Assembly (NCBI GenBank): GCA_020848655.1
Contig: JADLHU010000040.1
Coordinates: 1-46,571 of the forward strand
DNA: 46,571 nt
DNA from: Novosphingobium sp.
GTDB taxonomy: Bacteria; Pseudomonadota; Alphaproteobacteria; Sphingomonadales; Sphingomonadaceae
Direction of reading: 5' to 3'
Part shown: positions 15,354 to 24,769 of the stretch, piece after piece
Numbering within the stretch: position 1 is the stretch's first letter
Layout: each line of letters starts with the position of its first letter
Position numbers and translations under genes: made by a program
Notes under the pieces: model-generated
Database searches by the model: none
The model's input: the letters and a program-made list of their open reading frames with translations, nothing else
What the model was told of the DNA's origin: nothing

Positions 15354-15380
15354 CGCAAGGCGGCGCGATGCGCCCGCCCG

Positions 15381-16067
15381 TCACTTCGCAAGGGCTACCG
15401 GGGATGCAGTGGCTGGCGCCAGGCCCCCGGCCGCCGGCCTGCCGTAAAAGCGCAGGAACATGCCCACGAACTGGTCCACATCCGATTTCACGGCCTGCGG
15501 CGTGACCTGCTCCACATCCCACAGCACGCGCGCGGCCAGGCCGCCCGTGCACAGGCTGGTCAGCAGGCGCGCGGCCTCGCCGGGGTCTTCGCAAGCCAGG
15601 GTGCCGGCCGCGTTCTGCTCGACAAAATAGTCCATGAGCAACTTGTGCGTGACCATCGGCCCTTCCTCGAAGAACACCGTGCCGACATGGGCGAAGTGCC
15701 GCGTCGCATCGATGATCAGCCGCTGCAGCGCGATGCCTTCGGGCGCGACGAGCCGTTCGATGAAGCGCTGGCAGAAATCCGTCAGCGTGCGGCGGGGGTC
15801 GTTCGAGGCGCGCAAGACGAGTTGGAAATCGGCCCGATAGTCACGCAAGGCGAACTTCAGCACATCCGCGAACAACAGTTCCTTCGACGGGAAATGGCCG
15901 TAGAGCGTGGATCGCGAACCGCCCACATGCTCGAAAATGGCGGACATGGTGGTTCCTGAATAGCCCTGATCCAGGAAGCACCGGGTCGCGACTTCGATGA
16001 TCTCGTCGCGACGATTGCCCTTGCGCAGCGCCTTGGGCCGCCCACTCTCCTGATCCATGCTCTCCAT
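15381..16067 (-). CDS. TetR-family transcriptional regulator
   Basis: The 228-residue protein begins with a basic segment and a TetR helix-turn-helix (about residues 20-66: RRDEIIEVATRCFLDQGYSGTTMSAIFEHVGGSRSTLYGHFPSKELLF). The ligand-binding part (DFCQRFIERLVAPEGIALQRLIIDATRHF) resembles the AefR-like C-terminal domain of such regulators. Ligand is unknown. Neither possible start (16067 or 16058) has a good ribosome-binding site, so the N-terminus is uncertain by three residues. It converges on the Rieske-operon reductase gene and follows the nitronate-monooxygenase-like gene after 87 bp; a 19-bp dyad in that gap is a candidate self-operator. Confidence 0.9.
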   Translation of the reverse strand: MESMDQESGRPKALRKGNRRDEIIEVATRCFLDQGYSGTTMSAIFEHVGGSRSTLYGHFPSKELLFADVLKFALRDYRADFQLVLRASNDPRRTLTDFCQRFIERLVAPEGIALQRLIIDATRHFAHVGTVFFEEGPMVTHKLLMDYFVEQNAAGTLACEDPGEAARLLTSLCTGGLAARVLWDVEQVTPQAVKSDVDQFVGMFLRFYGRPAAGGLAPATASPVALAK

Positions 16068-16106
16068 CGCGAAATACTAGCGCAGTTCCCGTTTTCGGCA
16101 ACCCAT

Positions 16107-16125
16107 CGTCAGCCGGTGTCTGACG
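16107..16125. promoter_or_regulatory. 19-bp dyad upstream of the TetR gene
   Basis: CGTCAG-CCGGTGT-CTGACG has perfect 6-bp arms around 7 bp and lies about 40 bp before the TetR start. TetR proteins commonly repress their own gene from such sites. The geometry (6-7-6, with TCA and TGA facing outward from a 9-bp centre) equals that of the dyad at 12571-12589 in the Rieske promoter, though the arm sequences differ. Confidence 0.4.
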
Positions 16126-16154
16126 CCGATTAATCGACAAGTCGTTGCGGTTCC

Positions 16155-17955
<1,801 letters not shown>

Positions 17956-18097
17956 CGGATGCTCCCACGGCTTCGCAGGCCAGCGCCGCCGGCGATCTCG
18001 CCCCCGCGCGCCGATCCGCCGCCTTTCACCTGGCCGCTATCCGCATCCCCGATCGCTGCCGGCGTCTCCGAAAGAATCACAAAACCCCCAGACAGTT

Positions 18098-18115
18098 ATA
18101 TACTGATGAGTATAT
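18098..18115. promoter_or_regulatory. Operator-like dyad in the crotonase/TetR divergent promoter
   Basis: ATATACT-GATG-AGTATAT has perfect 7-bp arms around 4 bp, in an AT-rich patch within GC-rich DNA. It sits between the divergent enoyl-CoA hydratase/isomerase gene (start 17955) and the TetR gene (start 18178), where binding would control both. An ATG in the dyad (18106) could open a longer TetR reading frame but is better read as part of the operator. Confidence 0.55.
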
Positions 18116-18177
18116 TGCATTCCGGCTGGTTTACTGTCAACGCAAGCAAATATCCCGAAAAGGCAGGCAAAAGGCCA

Positions 18178-18798
18178 GTGGCGGAACACGTGCAATCTCC
18201 CTTCCGAACCGCGCTCCAAAAGCAGGAAGAGCGCGAGGCCAAGCGCGCGGCGCTGCTGCGCACCGCCGTGCAGATGTTCAATCGGCGCGGTTTCCACGCC
18301 ACCTCGCTCGATGATGTCGCCGCCAGCCTGGGCGTGTCGAAGCCGACGATCTATCACTATCTGGGCAACAAGGAGCAGGTGCTGGTCGAATGCCTGACCA
18401 TCGGCCTCGACCAGTTGTTCACGGCCGCCGACGAGGTGAAAGGGGAAAGCGGCACCGGGCTGGAGCGCCTGCGCCGGTTCCTGTGCCGCTATGCCGAAGT
18501 CATCATGGATGACTTTGGACGATGCGTGATTCTATCGGGCGACGAAACGCTGTCGCCCAAAGGCGGGCGCAAACTGCGCGCCATGAAACGCCAGGTCGAC
18601 ACGGCCTTGCGCACACTGATCCAGGAAGGCATCGCCGATGGCTCCATCGCGCCGACCGATCCCAAGATCATGGCCTTCACGCTGGCCGGCGCCGTCCAGT
18701 GGCCTGCCCGCTGGTACGACCCGGACGGCGAAATCGGCCCGCAAGACATGTCCCGCCGCATCGCCGAACTGCTCATCGCGGGACTGGCACCCCGCTGA
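18178..18798 (+). CDS. TetR-family transcriptional regulator
   Basis: A 206-residue regulator with an N-terminal helix-turn-helix (about residues 22-65: KRAALLRTAVQMFNRRGFHATSLDDVAASLGVSKPTIYHYLGNKEQVL) and an all-alpha ligand domain. The GTG at 18178 is chosen because it gives normal TetR length, AAGGCAGG lies upstream, and the earlier in-frame ATG at 18106 lies inside the operator dyad. It likely represses itself and the divergent crotonase and nitronate-monooxygenase-like genes, with an acyl-CoA as a plausible ligand; that role is inferred from context only. Just beyond its stop lies the relic of an alcohol dehydrogenase gene. Confidence 0.88.
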   Translation: MAEHVQSPFRTALQKQEEREAKRAALLRTAVQMFNRRGFHATSLDDVAASLGVSKPTIYHYLGNKEQVLVECLTIGLDQLFTAADEVKGESGTGLERLRRFLCRYAEVIMDDFGRCVILSGDETLSPKGGRKLRAMKRQVDTALRTLIQEGIADGSIAPTDPKIMAFTLAGAVQWPARWYDPDGEIGPQDMSRRIAELLIAGLAPR

Positions 18799-18807
18799 AC
18801 GCCGCGC

Positions 18808-18965
18808 GCCGACGATCACGAGCGATCCTTCGTTATCGAGCACGCTGACATAGGGATAGAGTTCGTGCGAAACCGAAATGGTATCGACGATAGCGTCAAA
18901 AGGGGCGGGTGAAGGACAAATTCCTCGCGTGTTACGATATGCTTGCGATAGCCGCCCAGCAAAAG
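18808..18965 (-). pseudogene. Relic of a zinc-dependent NAD(P) alcohol dehydrogenase
   Basis: Two out-of-frame pieces of one medium-chain dehydrogenase can be read on the minus strand. The first (about 18965 to 18905) gives LLLGGYRKHIVTREEFVLHP, matching the GGYS-x-IVVxExFVLRIP stretch of YahK/cinnamyl-alcohol-dehydrogenase-type enzymes. The second (about 18903 to 18808) gives FDAIVDTISVSHELYPYVSV followed by LDNEGSLVIVGA, matching the Rossmann-domain stretch FDxIxDTVSxxHDLxPYLxLLxxxGTLVxVG. In intact enzymes about 100 residues separate these, so an internal deletion with frame change has occurred, and both ends of the gene are gone. It fills the gap between the TetR and MaiA genes. Confidence 0.7.
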
Positions 18966-18971
18966 CCGAGG

Positions 18972-19616
18972 TCAGGCAGCCGCGCCCGGTTGCGCTTGCG
19001 GGTGCGCACGCGCGAAGGCCGGCAGCGTGGCTGCCGCTGCGGCGACAGTGCGCAATCGCGGGTGGGCGACCAGATCGACGCCGAACCGCTCTGCATTATA
19101 GACCTGCGGCACCAGATAGCAGTCGGCCAGCGTCGGCGCATCGCCAAAGGCGAAGAGGCCGCCGTGCCGGGCGATCAGGGGTTCAAGTGCCGCGAAGCCT
19201 TGCGTTATCCAATGGACGATCCAATCGCGCACTTGCGCGTCGGATGCGCCGAATTCGCCGCGCAGGCGGTCCAGCACCCGCAAGTTGGCGATCGGGTGGA
19301 TGTCGCACGCGATCAAGGCCGCCATCGCGCGGACCGTGGCCGCCTCGAACGGATCGGCGGGCAGCAGCGGCGGCCGTGGCCAGCGCGCCTCGATCCATTC
19401 AAGGATCGCCGGGCTTTCGATCAGCACCATCCCGTCCACCTCCAGCGCGGGGACAAGGCCGTGCGGCGCCAGCGCGAGATAATCTGGCTGGCGCTGCGCG
19501 CCGGTGCGCAGGTCGTGCTCGACCTGGTCATAGGCAACGCCCTTCAGCGCCAGCGCGATACGCACCCGATAGGACGCGCTTGAGCGCCAGTAGTCGTGAA
19601 GGACCACCATGCTCAT
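18972..19616 (-). CDS. maiA: Maleylacetoacetate isomerase (zeta-class glutathione transferase)
   Basis: The 214-residue protein has the thioredoxin-like N-terminal domain with the zeta-class motif SSASYRVRIALALKG, glutathione-site residues in GLVPALEVDGMVLIESPAILEWIE, and an all-helical C-terminal domain (CDIHPIANLRVLDRL...LADCYLVPQVYNAERF). It isomerises maleylacetoacetate to fumarylacetoacetate with glutathione in the homogentisate pathway. Its start at 19616 overlaps the fumarylacetoacetase stop as ATGA, which fixes the start. It is the last gene of the catabolic operon; the dehydrogenase relic follows directly. Confidence 0.93.
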   Translation of the reverse strand: MSMVVLHDYWRSSASYRVRIALALKGVAYDQVEHDLRTGAQRQPDYLALAPHGLVPALEVDGMVLIESPAILEWIEARWPRPPLLPADPFEAATVRAMAALIACDIHPIANLRVLDRLRGEFGASDAQVRDWIVHWITQGFAALEPLIARHGGLFAFGDAPTLADCYLVPQVYNAERFGVDLVAHPRLRTVAAAAATLPAFARAHPQAQPGAAA

Positions 19617-20914
19617 CGGGGCGGCAGGACCGTTGCGCGGCATTCGCCGAAACCGATCGAGATGCGGCCGGGCGCCGCCGCCGTCGCACGCAAAGACACT
19701 TCGTCACCGTCTTCCAGAAAGCCCCGCGTCTCGCCGGACGGCAGCGCGAGCGGACGATTGCCGGCCTCGGTCAGTTCCATCAGGCTGCCGAAGCCGTCGC
19801 GCGTCGGCGCTGATATCGTCCCGGTGCCGAGCAGATCGCCGGGCTGGAGGTTGCAGCCGTTCGAAGCGTGGTGCGTGACCATCTGGTTCACTGTCCAGTA
19901 CATGTTCGCGGCCGGACCTGCGCTCAGCCGATGTGGCTCCATCCCCGCCGAACGCATTTTCGCGGAACTGAGGAAAACCTCCAGCCCGATCGCAAGCGCG
20001 CCGTGCGCCTGGTCTTCGGCAGCGGCAAGATGGTCCAGCGGCGCGGGATCGCCTTCGGGCCGCGGGGCTTGCGCGATGCGGAACGGCGCGAGCGCCTCTG
20101 GCGTCACCACCCAGGGCGAAATGGTCGAATGGAAGTTCTTGGCAAGGAACGGGCCAAGCGGCTGGTATTCCCAGGCCTGGAAATCGCGCGCAGACCAGTC
20201 GTTGAGCAGGCAGAAGCCGGCGATGTGATCGGCGGCCTGCGCGATCGGCACCGGTGTGCCAAGGTCGTTGCCGGTGCCGATCCAGACGCCCAGTTCCAGT
20301 TCATAGTCCAGCCGCGCGGTCGGCGCGAAAACCGGCGCTTCGGCATCGGGCAGCTTGCGCTGGCCACGCGGCCGCACCACCGGCACGCCCGATGGCCGGA
20401 TCGAAGACGCACGGCCGTGGTATCCGATCGGCACATATTTGTAGTTCGGCAAAAGCGGATTGTCGGGGCGGAACACCCGCCCGATGTTGTTGGCATGATG
20501 GATGCCGACATAGAAATCGGTGTAATCGCCGATGCGCGCGGGCAGATGCATCGCGCAGTCCGTCGCAGGATGGATGGCGCCGGCCAGGCTGTCATGGAAA
20601 GCCGGCCGCGACAGCAGATCGCTGATCGTCCTGCGCAAGTTCCCGCGATCGGCCACCGACAGCGCCATGACAGCGTTGAGATGCGGTTCGCCGCAAGCGG
20701 CGGCAACCGATGGCGCCAGCAGTCCAAGTCGGGCGCAGGTGGCAAGATCGAGGATGGCATCGCCGATCGCCACGCCGATGCGCGGCGCCTTGCCCGCGGG
20801 CGAGAAGACACCGAAGGGCAGGTTCTGGATCGGGAAATCGATGTGTCCCTGCGCGCTCTCGACCCAGCTCGTCCGAGCGGGATCGTGCGTCTCGTCAGTT
20901 TGCCACCAGTTCAT
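19613..20914 (-). CDS. fahA: Fumarylacetoacetase
   Basis: The 433-residue enzyme splits fumarylacetoacetate into fumarate and acetoacetate, the last step of tyrosine breakdown. An N-terminal SH3-like part ([16 protein letters not shown]) precedes the FAH fold. Visible active-site segments are [21 protein letters not shown] (metal aspartate and catalytic histidine), [27 protein letters not shown] (metal glutamates) and [26 protein letters not shown] (metal aspartate). Length and motifs are normal for the family. It overlaps hmgA upstream and maiA downstream by four bases each, so the three are translationally coupled. Confidence 0.96.
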   Translation of the reverse strand: MNWWQTDETHDPARTSWVESAQGHIDFPIQNLPFGVFSPAGKAPRIGVAIGDAILDLATCARLGLLAPSVAAACGEPHLNAVMALSVADRGNLRRTISDLLSRPAFHDSLAGAIHPATDCAMHLPARIGDYTDFYVGIHHANNIGRVFRPDNPLLPNYKYVPIGYHGRASSIRPSGVPVVRPRGQRKLPDAEAPVFAPTARLDYELELGVWIGTGNDLGTPVPIAQAADHIAGFCLLNDWSARDFQAWEYQPLGPFLAKNFHSTISPWVVTPEALAPFRIAQAPRPEGDPAPLDHLAAAEDQAHGALAIGLEVFLSSAKMRSAGMEPHRLSAGPAANMYWTVNQMVTHHASNGCNLQPGDLLGTGTISAPTRDGFGSLMELTEAGNRPLALPSGETRGFLEDGDEVSLRATAAAPGRISIGFGECRATVLPPR

Positions 20915-22269
20915 CGCGCGGTCCCTTCGGTCATGGGAAGTTGCGCCTTGCGGAAACCGTCCCAGCAGGCGTCATAGCCGGCTTGCAGCAGCGGCGTGTT
21001 CATCGCCCAGCGCGTGGGACGCAACACATATCGGCTCTCGAACATGAAGGCCATCGTGTCGGCCATGCGGTGCGGGCGCAGATCGGCGCGGATCGCGGCC
21101 TCATAGCTGGCGACATCCGGCCCGTGACCCGACATGGCGTTGTGCAGGCTCGCCCCGCCGGGCACAAAACCGCCGGCCTTGGCATCGTACTCGCCGGCGA
21201 TCAGCCCCATGAACTCGCTCATCACGTTGCGGTGGAACCAGGGCGGACGAAATGTGTCTTCGGCCACCATCCAGCGCGGCGGGAAGATCACGAAATCGAG
21301 ATTCGCCACACCCGCCGTGTCGCTGGGCGATGTCAGGACGGTGAAGATCGAAGGATCGGGGTGATCGAAGCTGACCGTGTTGATCGCGTTGAAACGGCGC
21401 AAGTCATAGCGCACCGGCGCAAGATTGCCGTGCCAGGCCACCACATCGAAGGGGCTGTGATCGATCGTCGTCGCGTGAAGGCGCCCCATGAACTTCTGGA
21501 CGATCGTGCACGGCCGATCGACGTCCTCGAACCCGGCATGGGGCACTTCGAAATCGCGCGCGTTGGCCAGGCCGTTCGATCCGATCGGCCCCAGCTCGGG
21601 CAGCCGCAGCAGCGCGCCGTGGTTCTCGCATAGATAGCCGCGCACGGAGCCGGCGGGCAGCTCCACGCGAAAGCGCACGCCGCGCGGCACGATCGCGATC
21701 TGGAGCGGTTCGACATCGAGCACACCCATTTCGGTAACGAGGCGGACAGCGCCCTGCTGCGGCACGAAAAGCAATTCCCCGTCCGCCGAGACGAACGCGC
21801 GATCCATCATCGATCGGTCCGCCGCATAGAGGTGAATCGTCAGGCCCTGCCCGATCGCCGCATCGCCGTTGGTCGCGTAAGTGATCAGCCCATCGATAAA
21901 GTCGGTCGTCCCGCCGGTTGGCAGGGCAAGCGGATCCCAGCGCAGCCGGTTGGGCGACACTGGCTCATCGGCAAGCGGCCCGGCGGCGATCAGCGTGCCG
22001 CCGGCGAATGGCGTGAACGGCGGGTGCGATGCCGCCGGGCGCATCCGGTAGAGCCAGCTACGCCGGTTCTCGTGCCGCGGCGCGGTGAACGCCGTGCCCG
22101 AGATCTGCTCGGCATAGAGACCATAAGCCACGCGCTGCGGCGAATTGCGGCCCACGGGCAGCGCCCCTTCTACCGCTTCGCTGGCGTGATGATTTCCAAA
22201 GCCGGTCAGCAGCGCGCGATCGCCCTGTCCCTGCCACCCTGGCGCCGTTGCCGAGACATCCCCAGACAT
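20911..22269 (-). CDS. hmgA: Homogentisate 1,2-dioxygenase
   Basis: A 452-residue ring-cleaving dioxygenase that converts homogentisate to maleylacetoacetate. The N-terminus has the family's [23 protein letters not shown] and [16 protein letters not shown]. The iron site lies in [17 protein letters not shown] (histidine and glutamate) and [12 protein letters not shown] (second histidine). The ATG at 22269 is preferred because GGAGGA lies nine bases upstream; a GTG at 22278 overlapping the HPD stop lacks spacing to that site. It follows hpd by five bases and overlaps fahA by four. Confidence 0.96.
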   Translation of the reverse strand: MSGDVSATAPGWQGQGDRALLTGFGNHHASEAVEGALPVGRNSPQRVAYGLYAEQISGTAFTAPRHENRRSWLYRMRPAASHPPFTPFAGGTLIAAGPLADEPVSPNRLRWDPLALPTGGTTDFIDGLITYATNGDAAIGQGLTIHLYAADRSMMDRAFVSADGELLFVPQQGAVRLVTEMGVLDVEPLQIAIVPRGVRFRVELPAGSVRGYLCENHGALLRLPELGPIGSNGLANARDFEVPHAGFEDVDRPCTIVQKFMGRLHATTIDHSPFDVVAWHGNLAPVRYDLRRFNAINTVSFDHPDPSIFTVLTSPSDTAGVANLDFVIFPPRWMVAEDTFRPPWFHRNVMSEFMGLIAGEYDAKAGGFVPGGASLHNAMSGHGPDVASYEAAIRADLRPHRMADTMAFMFESRYVLRPTRWAMNTPLLQAGYDACWDGFRKAQLPMTEGTAR

Positions 22270-22274
22270 CGACG

Positions 22275-23318
22275 TCACTCCTCCACTGAAATCACGCCGC
22301 GACGGATCTGTTCCAGTTCGATGCTTTCGAACAGCGCCTGGAAATTACCGTTGCCAAAGCCTTCGTTGCCCTTGCGCTGGATGATTTCGAAGAAGATCGG
22401 GCCGAACATCGGCTCGGTGAAAATCTGCAGGAGGATGCCCTCACCCGTCTCGACGTTGCCGTCGATCAGGATGCGGTTCTTCCTCAGCCGCTCCAGATCC
22501 TCGCCATGGCCGGGCAAGCGGCCATCCACCAGTTCGTAATAGGTTTCGATCGTATCCTGAAGCCGCACGCCGCGCGCGCGCAGCTTCTCGACCGTTTCGT
22601 AGATGTTGCCGGTGGTCAGCGCCAGGTGCTGGATGCCTTCGCCGTTATATTCGCGGATGAACTCTTCGATCTGGCTCGTGTCGTCCTGGCTTTCGTTCAG
22701 CGGAATGCGGATCGCGCGGTCGGGCGCGATCATCGCCTGGCTGAACAGGCCGGTGGCCTGGCCCTTGATATCGAAATACTTCTGCTCATCGAAATTGAAC
22801 AGCGTACGATAGAATTCCGACCACACCCGCATCTGGCCACGGCGGACATTGTGCGTCAGATGATCGAGCATATCCAGCCCGACGCTGTTGCTGGCTTCCG
22901 CCTCGCGCCAGCCCGGCAGTTCCGCCCAGTCGGCATAGAGGTCCTCGCCGTCCTTGACGAAATAGAGATAGGAACCACCGACGCCCTGGATCACGGTATC
23001 GTCCTCGACGGTCGGCTTCGCGCCATGATCCAGCGCCCAGCGCATCGCCGCCTCGGGATCGGCCACGCGAAAGGCCATCGCGCTGGCCGAGGCGCCGTGT
23101 TCGCCGCGAAACGCCGCGACGCGGCCATCGGCGTCGCGGTTGAGCATCAGGTTGATCCGTCCCTGCTTGTAGCGGGTGATGTTCTTGGTCGGGTGCCGAT
23201 GGCTGGCAACGAAGCCGAACTGTTCGAATTGCGCGGCCATCGCCGCCGGATCGGGCGAAGTGAACTCGACGAATTCGAAGCCGTTGAGGCCAAGGGGATT
23301 GGCGGGGTCGTGAGGCAT
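22275..23318 (-). CDS. hpd: 4-hydroxyphenylpyruvate dioxygenase
   Basis: The 347-residue enzyme converts 4-hydroxyphenylpyruvate to homogentisate with non-heme iron. Both vicinal-oxygen-chelate halves are present, and the three iron ligands can be placed: H153 in LDHLTHNV, H231 in GIQHLALTT and E311 in [14 protein letters not shown]. The start at 23318 follows GGAGA at fitting distance and gives [19 protein letters not shown], the usual bacterial N-terminus. It stands 16 bp after the phenylalanine hydroxylase gene and 5 bp before hmgA, in one operon. Confidence 0.96.
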   Translation of the reverse strand: MPHDPANPLGLNGFEFVEFTSPDPAAMAAQFEQFGFVASHRHPTKNITRYKQGRINLMLNRDADGRVAAFRGEHGASASAMAFRVADPEAAMRWALDHGAKPTVEDDTVIQGVGGSYLYFVKDGEDLYADWAELPGWREAEASNSVGLDMLDHLTHNVRRGQMRVWSEFYRTLFNFDEQKYFDIKGQATGLFSQAMIAPDRAIRIPLNESQDDTSQIEEFIREYNGEGIQHLALTTGNIYETVEKLRARGVRLQDTIETYYELVDGRLPGHGEDLERLRKNRILIDGNVETGEGILLQIFTEPMFGPIFFEIIQRKGNEGFGNGNFQALFESIELEQIRRGVISVEE

Positions 23319-23334
23319 CGCTGGTTTCTCCGGG

Positions 23335-24198
23335 TCAAGAGGCGCGCCGACCCAGCGCATATGCCTGGGTGCCGCGGGTGAAGACATGGTCGGACGGGAG
23401 GATCGCATCGATCGCGATATCGGGTTCACCGTCGAGTTCGGCATAGAGCGGGGCGAAATCGGTTTCGACCGTTTGGCGCAGCAAGTCTTCGAAACTGTCG
23501 ATGACGAAGTAGGTCTGCTGGTAATCATCGATCCGGTAGGGCGTGCGCATCAGCCGGCGCAAATCGAAGCCCAGCCGATTGGGCGAAGGATCATCCAGCG
23601 CGAAAAGCGATTCCCCATGGGACGAGACGATGCCCGATCCATAGAGCTTCAGATCGTCGCCTTGGCGGATGAGGCCGAATTCCACCGTATACCAGTAAAG
23701 CCGCGCCAGCCGGTCGATCGCGCCCAGGCCATCGGCACGCACCCCACCTTCGCCATAGGCCTGCATGTAATCCGCGAAGATCGGGTTGGCCAGCAACGGG
23801 ACATGGCCGAACACGTCATGGAAGACGTCCGGTTCCTGCAAATAGTCGATCTGCCCAACCGAACGGATGAAGCGGCCCGCCACGAAGCGGCGGTTGGCCA
23901 GATGCTCGAAGAACAATCGATCGGAGACAAGGCCGGGAACGGCCACGACCTGCCAGCCCGTCGCGCGCATGAGCCGCTCCGAAAGCTCCTCGAAATTCGG
24001 GATGCCGGGGCGCTCCATGCGCAGGATATCGAGGCCGGCCAGGAATTCGGGCGCCACGCGGCCCTGCAGCATCCGGGCCTGCCGCGCGAAGAGGCGGTCC
24101 CACACCGCATGTTCGGCCGGGCTATAGCAGTCCCAGTCTTGCGGAACGGTCCAGTCCGGCGCTGCGCCGGCAGGAGGGTCTGTATGGATAGAAGCCAT
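23335..24198 (-). CDS. phhA: Phenylalanine 4-monooxygenase
   Basis: A 287-residue bacterial-type aromatic amino acid hydroxylase that makes tyrosine from phenylalanine with tetrahydropterin and oxygen. The iron ligands are H127 and H132 in DVFHDVFGHVPLL and E173 in YTVEFGL; pterin-site segments (LYGSGIVSSHGESLFAL) are also present. There is no regulatory ACT domain, as normal in bacteria. The start at 24198 gives the expected length though its ribosome-binding site is weak. It heads the operon and is divergent from an Lrp-type regulator gene. A pterin-carbinolamine dehydratase (phhB) and a tyrosine aminotransferase are not found in the operon. Confidence 0.95.
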   Translation of the reverse strand: MASIHTDPPAGAAPDWTVPQDWDCYSPAEHAVWDRLFARQARMLQGRVAPEFLAGLDILRMERPGIPNFEELSERLMRATGWQVVAVPGLVSDRLFFEHLANRRFVAGRFIRSVGQIDYLQEPDVFHDVFGHVPLLANPIFADYMQAYGEGGVRADGLGAIDRLARLYWYTVEFGLIRQGDDLKLYGSGIVSSHGESLFALDDPSPNRLGFDLRRLMRTPYRIDDYQQTYFVIDSFEDLLRQTVETDFAPLYAELDGEPDIAIDAILPSDHVFTRGTQAYALGRRAS

Positions 24199-24247
24199 GG
24201 GCGATAATCCCACGAATGGCCGCAAAAGTCCTTCCAATTTCTCAATG

Positions 24248-24298
24248 ATTTCGCGATAATGTGAAATCTGCATTTCATAATATCGGATATGGTGAAAT
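24248..24298. promoter_or_regulatory. Candidate Lrp-type binding array in the phhA divergent promoter
   Basis: Two copies of GTGAAAT (24261-24267, 24292-24298) lie 31 bp apart, about three helical turns, and each is paired with an inverted ATTTC (24248-24252, 24272-24276). The array fills the 102-bp gap between phhA and the Lrp gene. Regularly phased half-sites fit the wrapped binding typical of Lrp/AsnC octamers. The region would serve both promoters. Confidence 0.45.
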
Positions 24299-24300
24299 TT

Positions 24301-24762
24301 ATGAGCGAACTCGATGCGATCGATCGCAAGATCCTCGATCACCTTCAGACCGACGCCTCGCTGAGCAATGCCGAACTCGCCGAACGGGTCGGCAGTTCAG
24401 CCGCCTCATGCTGGCGACGCGTGAAGATCCTCGAAGCGGCGGGCGTGCTTGGCCCGACCGTGCGATTGCTTAATCCTCAGGCGCTGGGCCGCAGCGTCAA
24501 CGTGCTGTGCAACCTGCGGGTGCGCAGCCACACGCGTGAGGTTCGCAACGCCTTCGAGGATTTCGTGCGCGAACGGCGCGAGATCGTGGAATGCTATTCG
24601 ATGTCGGGCGAATGGGATTACCTGCTGCGCATCGTCGTGGCGGACGTGGCCGATTACGAACTGTTCCTGATGCGCGTGCTGCTCGACCACCCCTCGGTCG
24701 GCGGCGCATCGTCGCACTTCGCGCTTTCGCAGACCAAGTACACCACCGCGCTGCCGGTTTGA
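24301..24762 (+). CDS. Lrp/AsnC-family regulator, likely of phenylalanine/tyrosine catabolism
   Basis: The 153-residue protein has the N-terminal helix-turn-helix (DAIDRKILDHLQTDASLSNAELAERVGSSAASCWRRVKILEAAGVL) and a C-terminal RAM ligand-sensing domain (REIVECYSMSGEWDYLLRIVVADVADYELFL). The ATG at 24301 is chosen because GGTGA lies upstream; an ATG at 24289 has no binding site. Being divergent from phhA and next to a phased repeat array, it very likely senses phenylalanine or tyrosine and activates the operon; that is inference from context. Its stop is 7 bp from the end of the convergent peptidase gene. Confidence 0.92.
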   Translation: MSELDAIDRKILDHLQTDASLSNAELAERVGSSAASCWRRVKILEAAGVLGPTVRLLNPQALGRSVNVLCNLRVRSHTREVRNAFEDFVRERREIVECYSMSGEWDYLLRIVVADVADYELFLMRVLLDHPSVGGASSHFALSQTKYTTALPV

Positions 24763-24769
24763 CGCGGGG

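Noticed and set aside
15362..15374. GGCGC-GAT-GCGCC as a bidirectional terminator between the reductase and TetR genes
   Set aside because: The stem is only 5 bp with a 3-base loop and no T tract; too weak to claim in GC-rich DNA.
18106..18177. An upstream start for the second TetR protein
   Set aside because: The ATG lies inside the operator-like dyad and would add 24 residues not typical of TetR N-termini.
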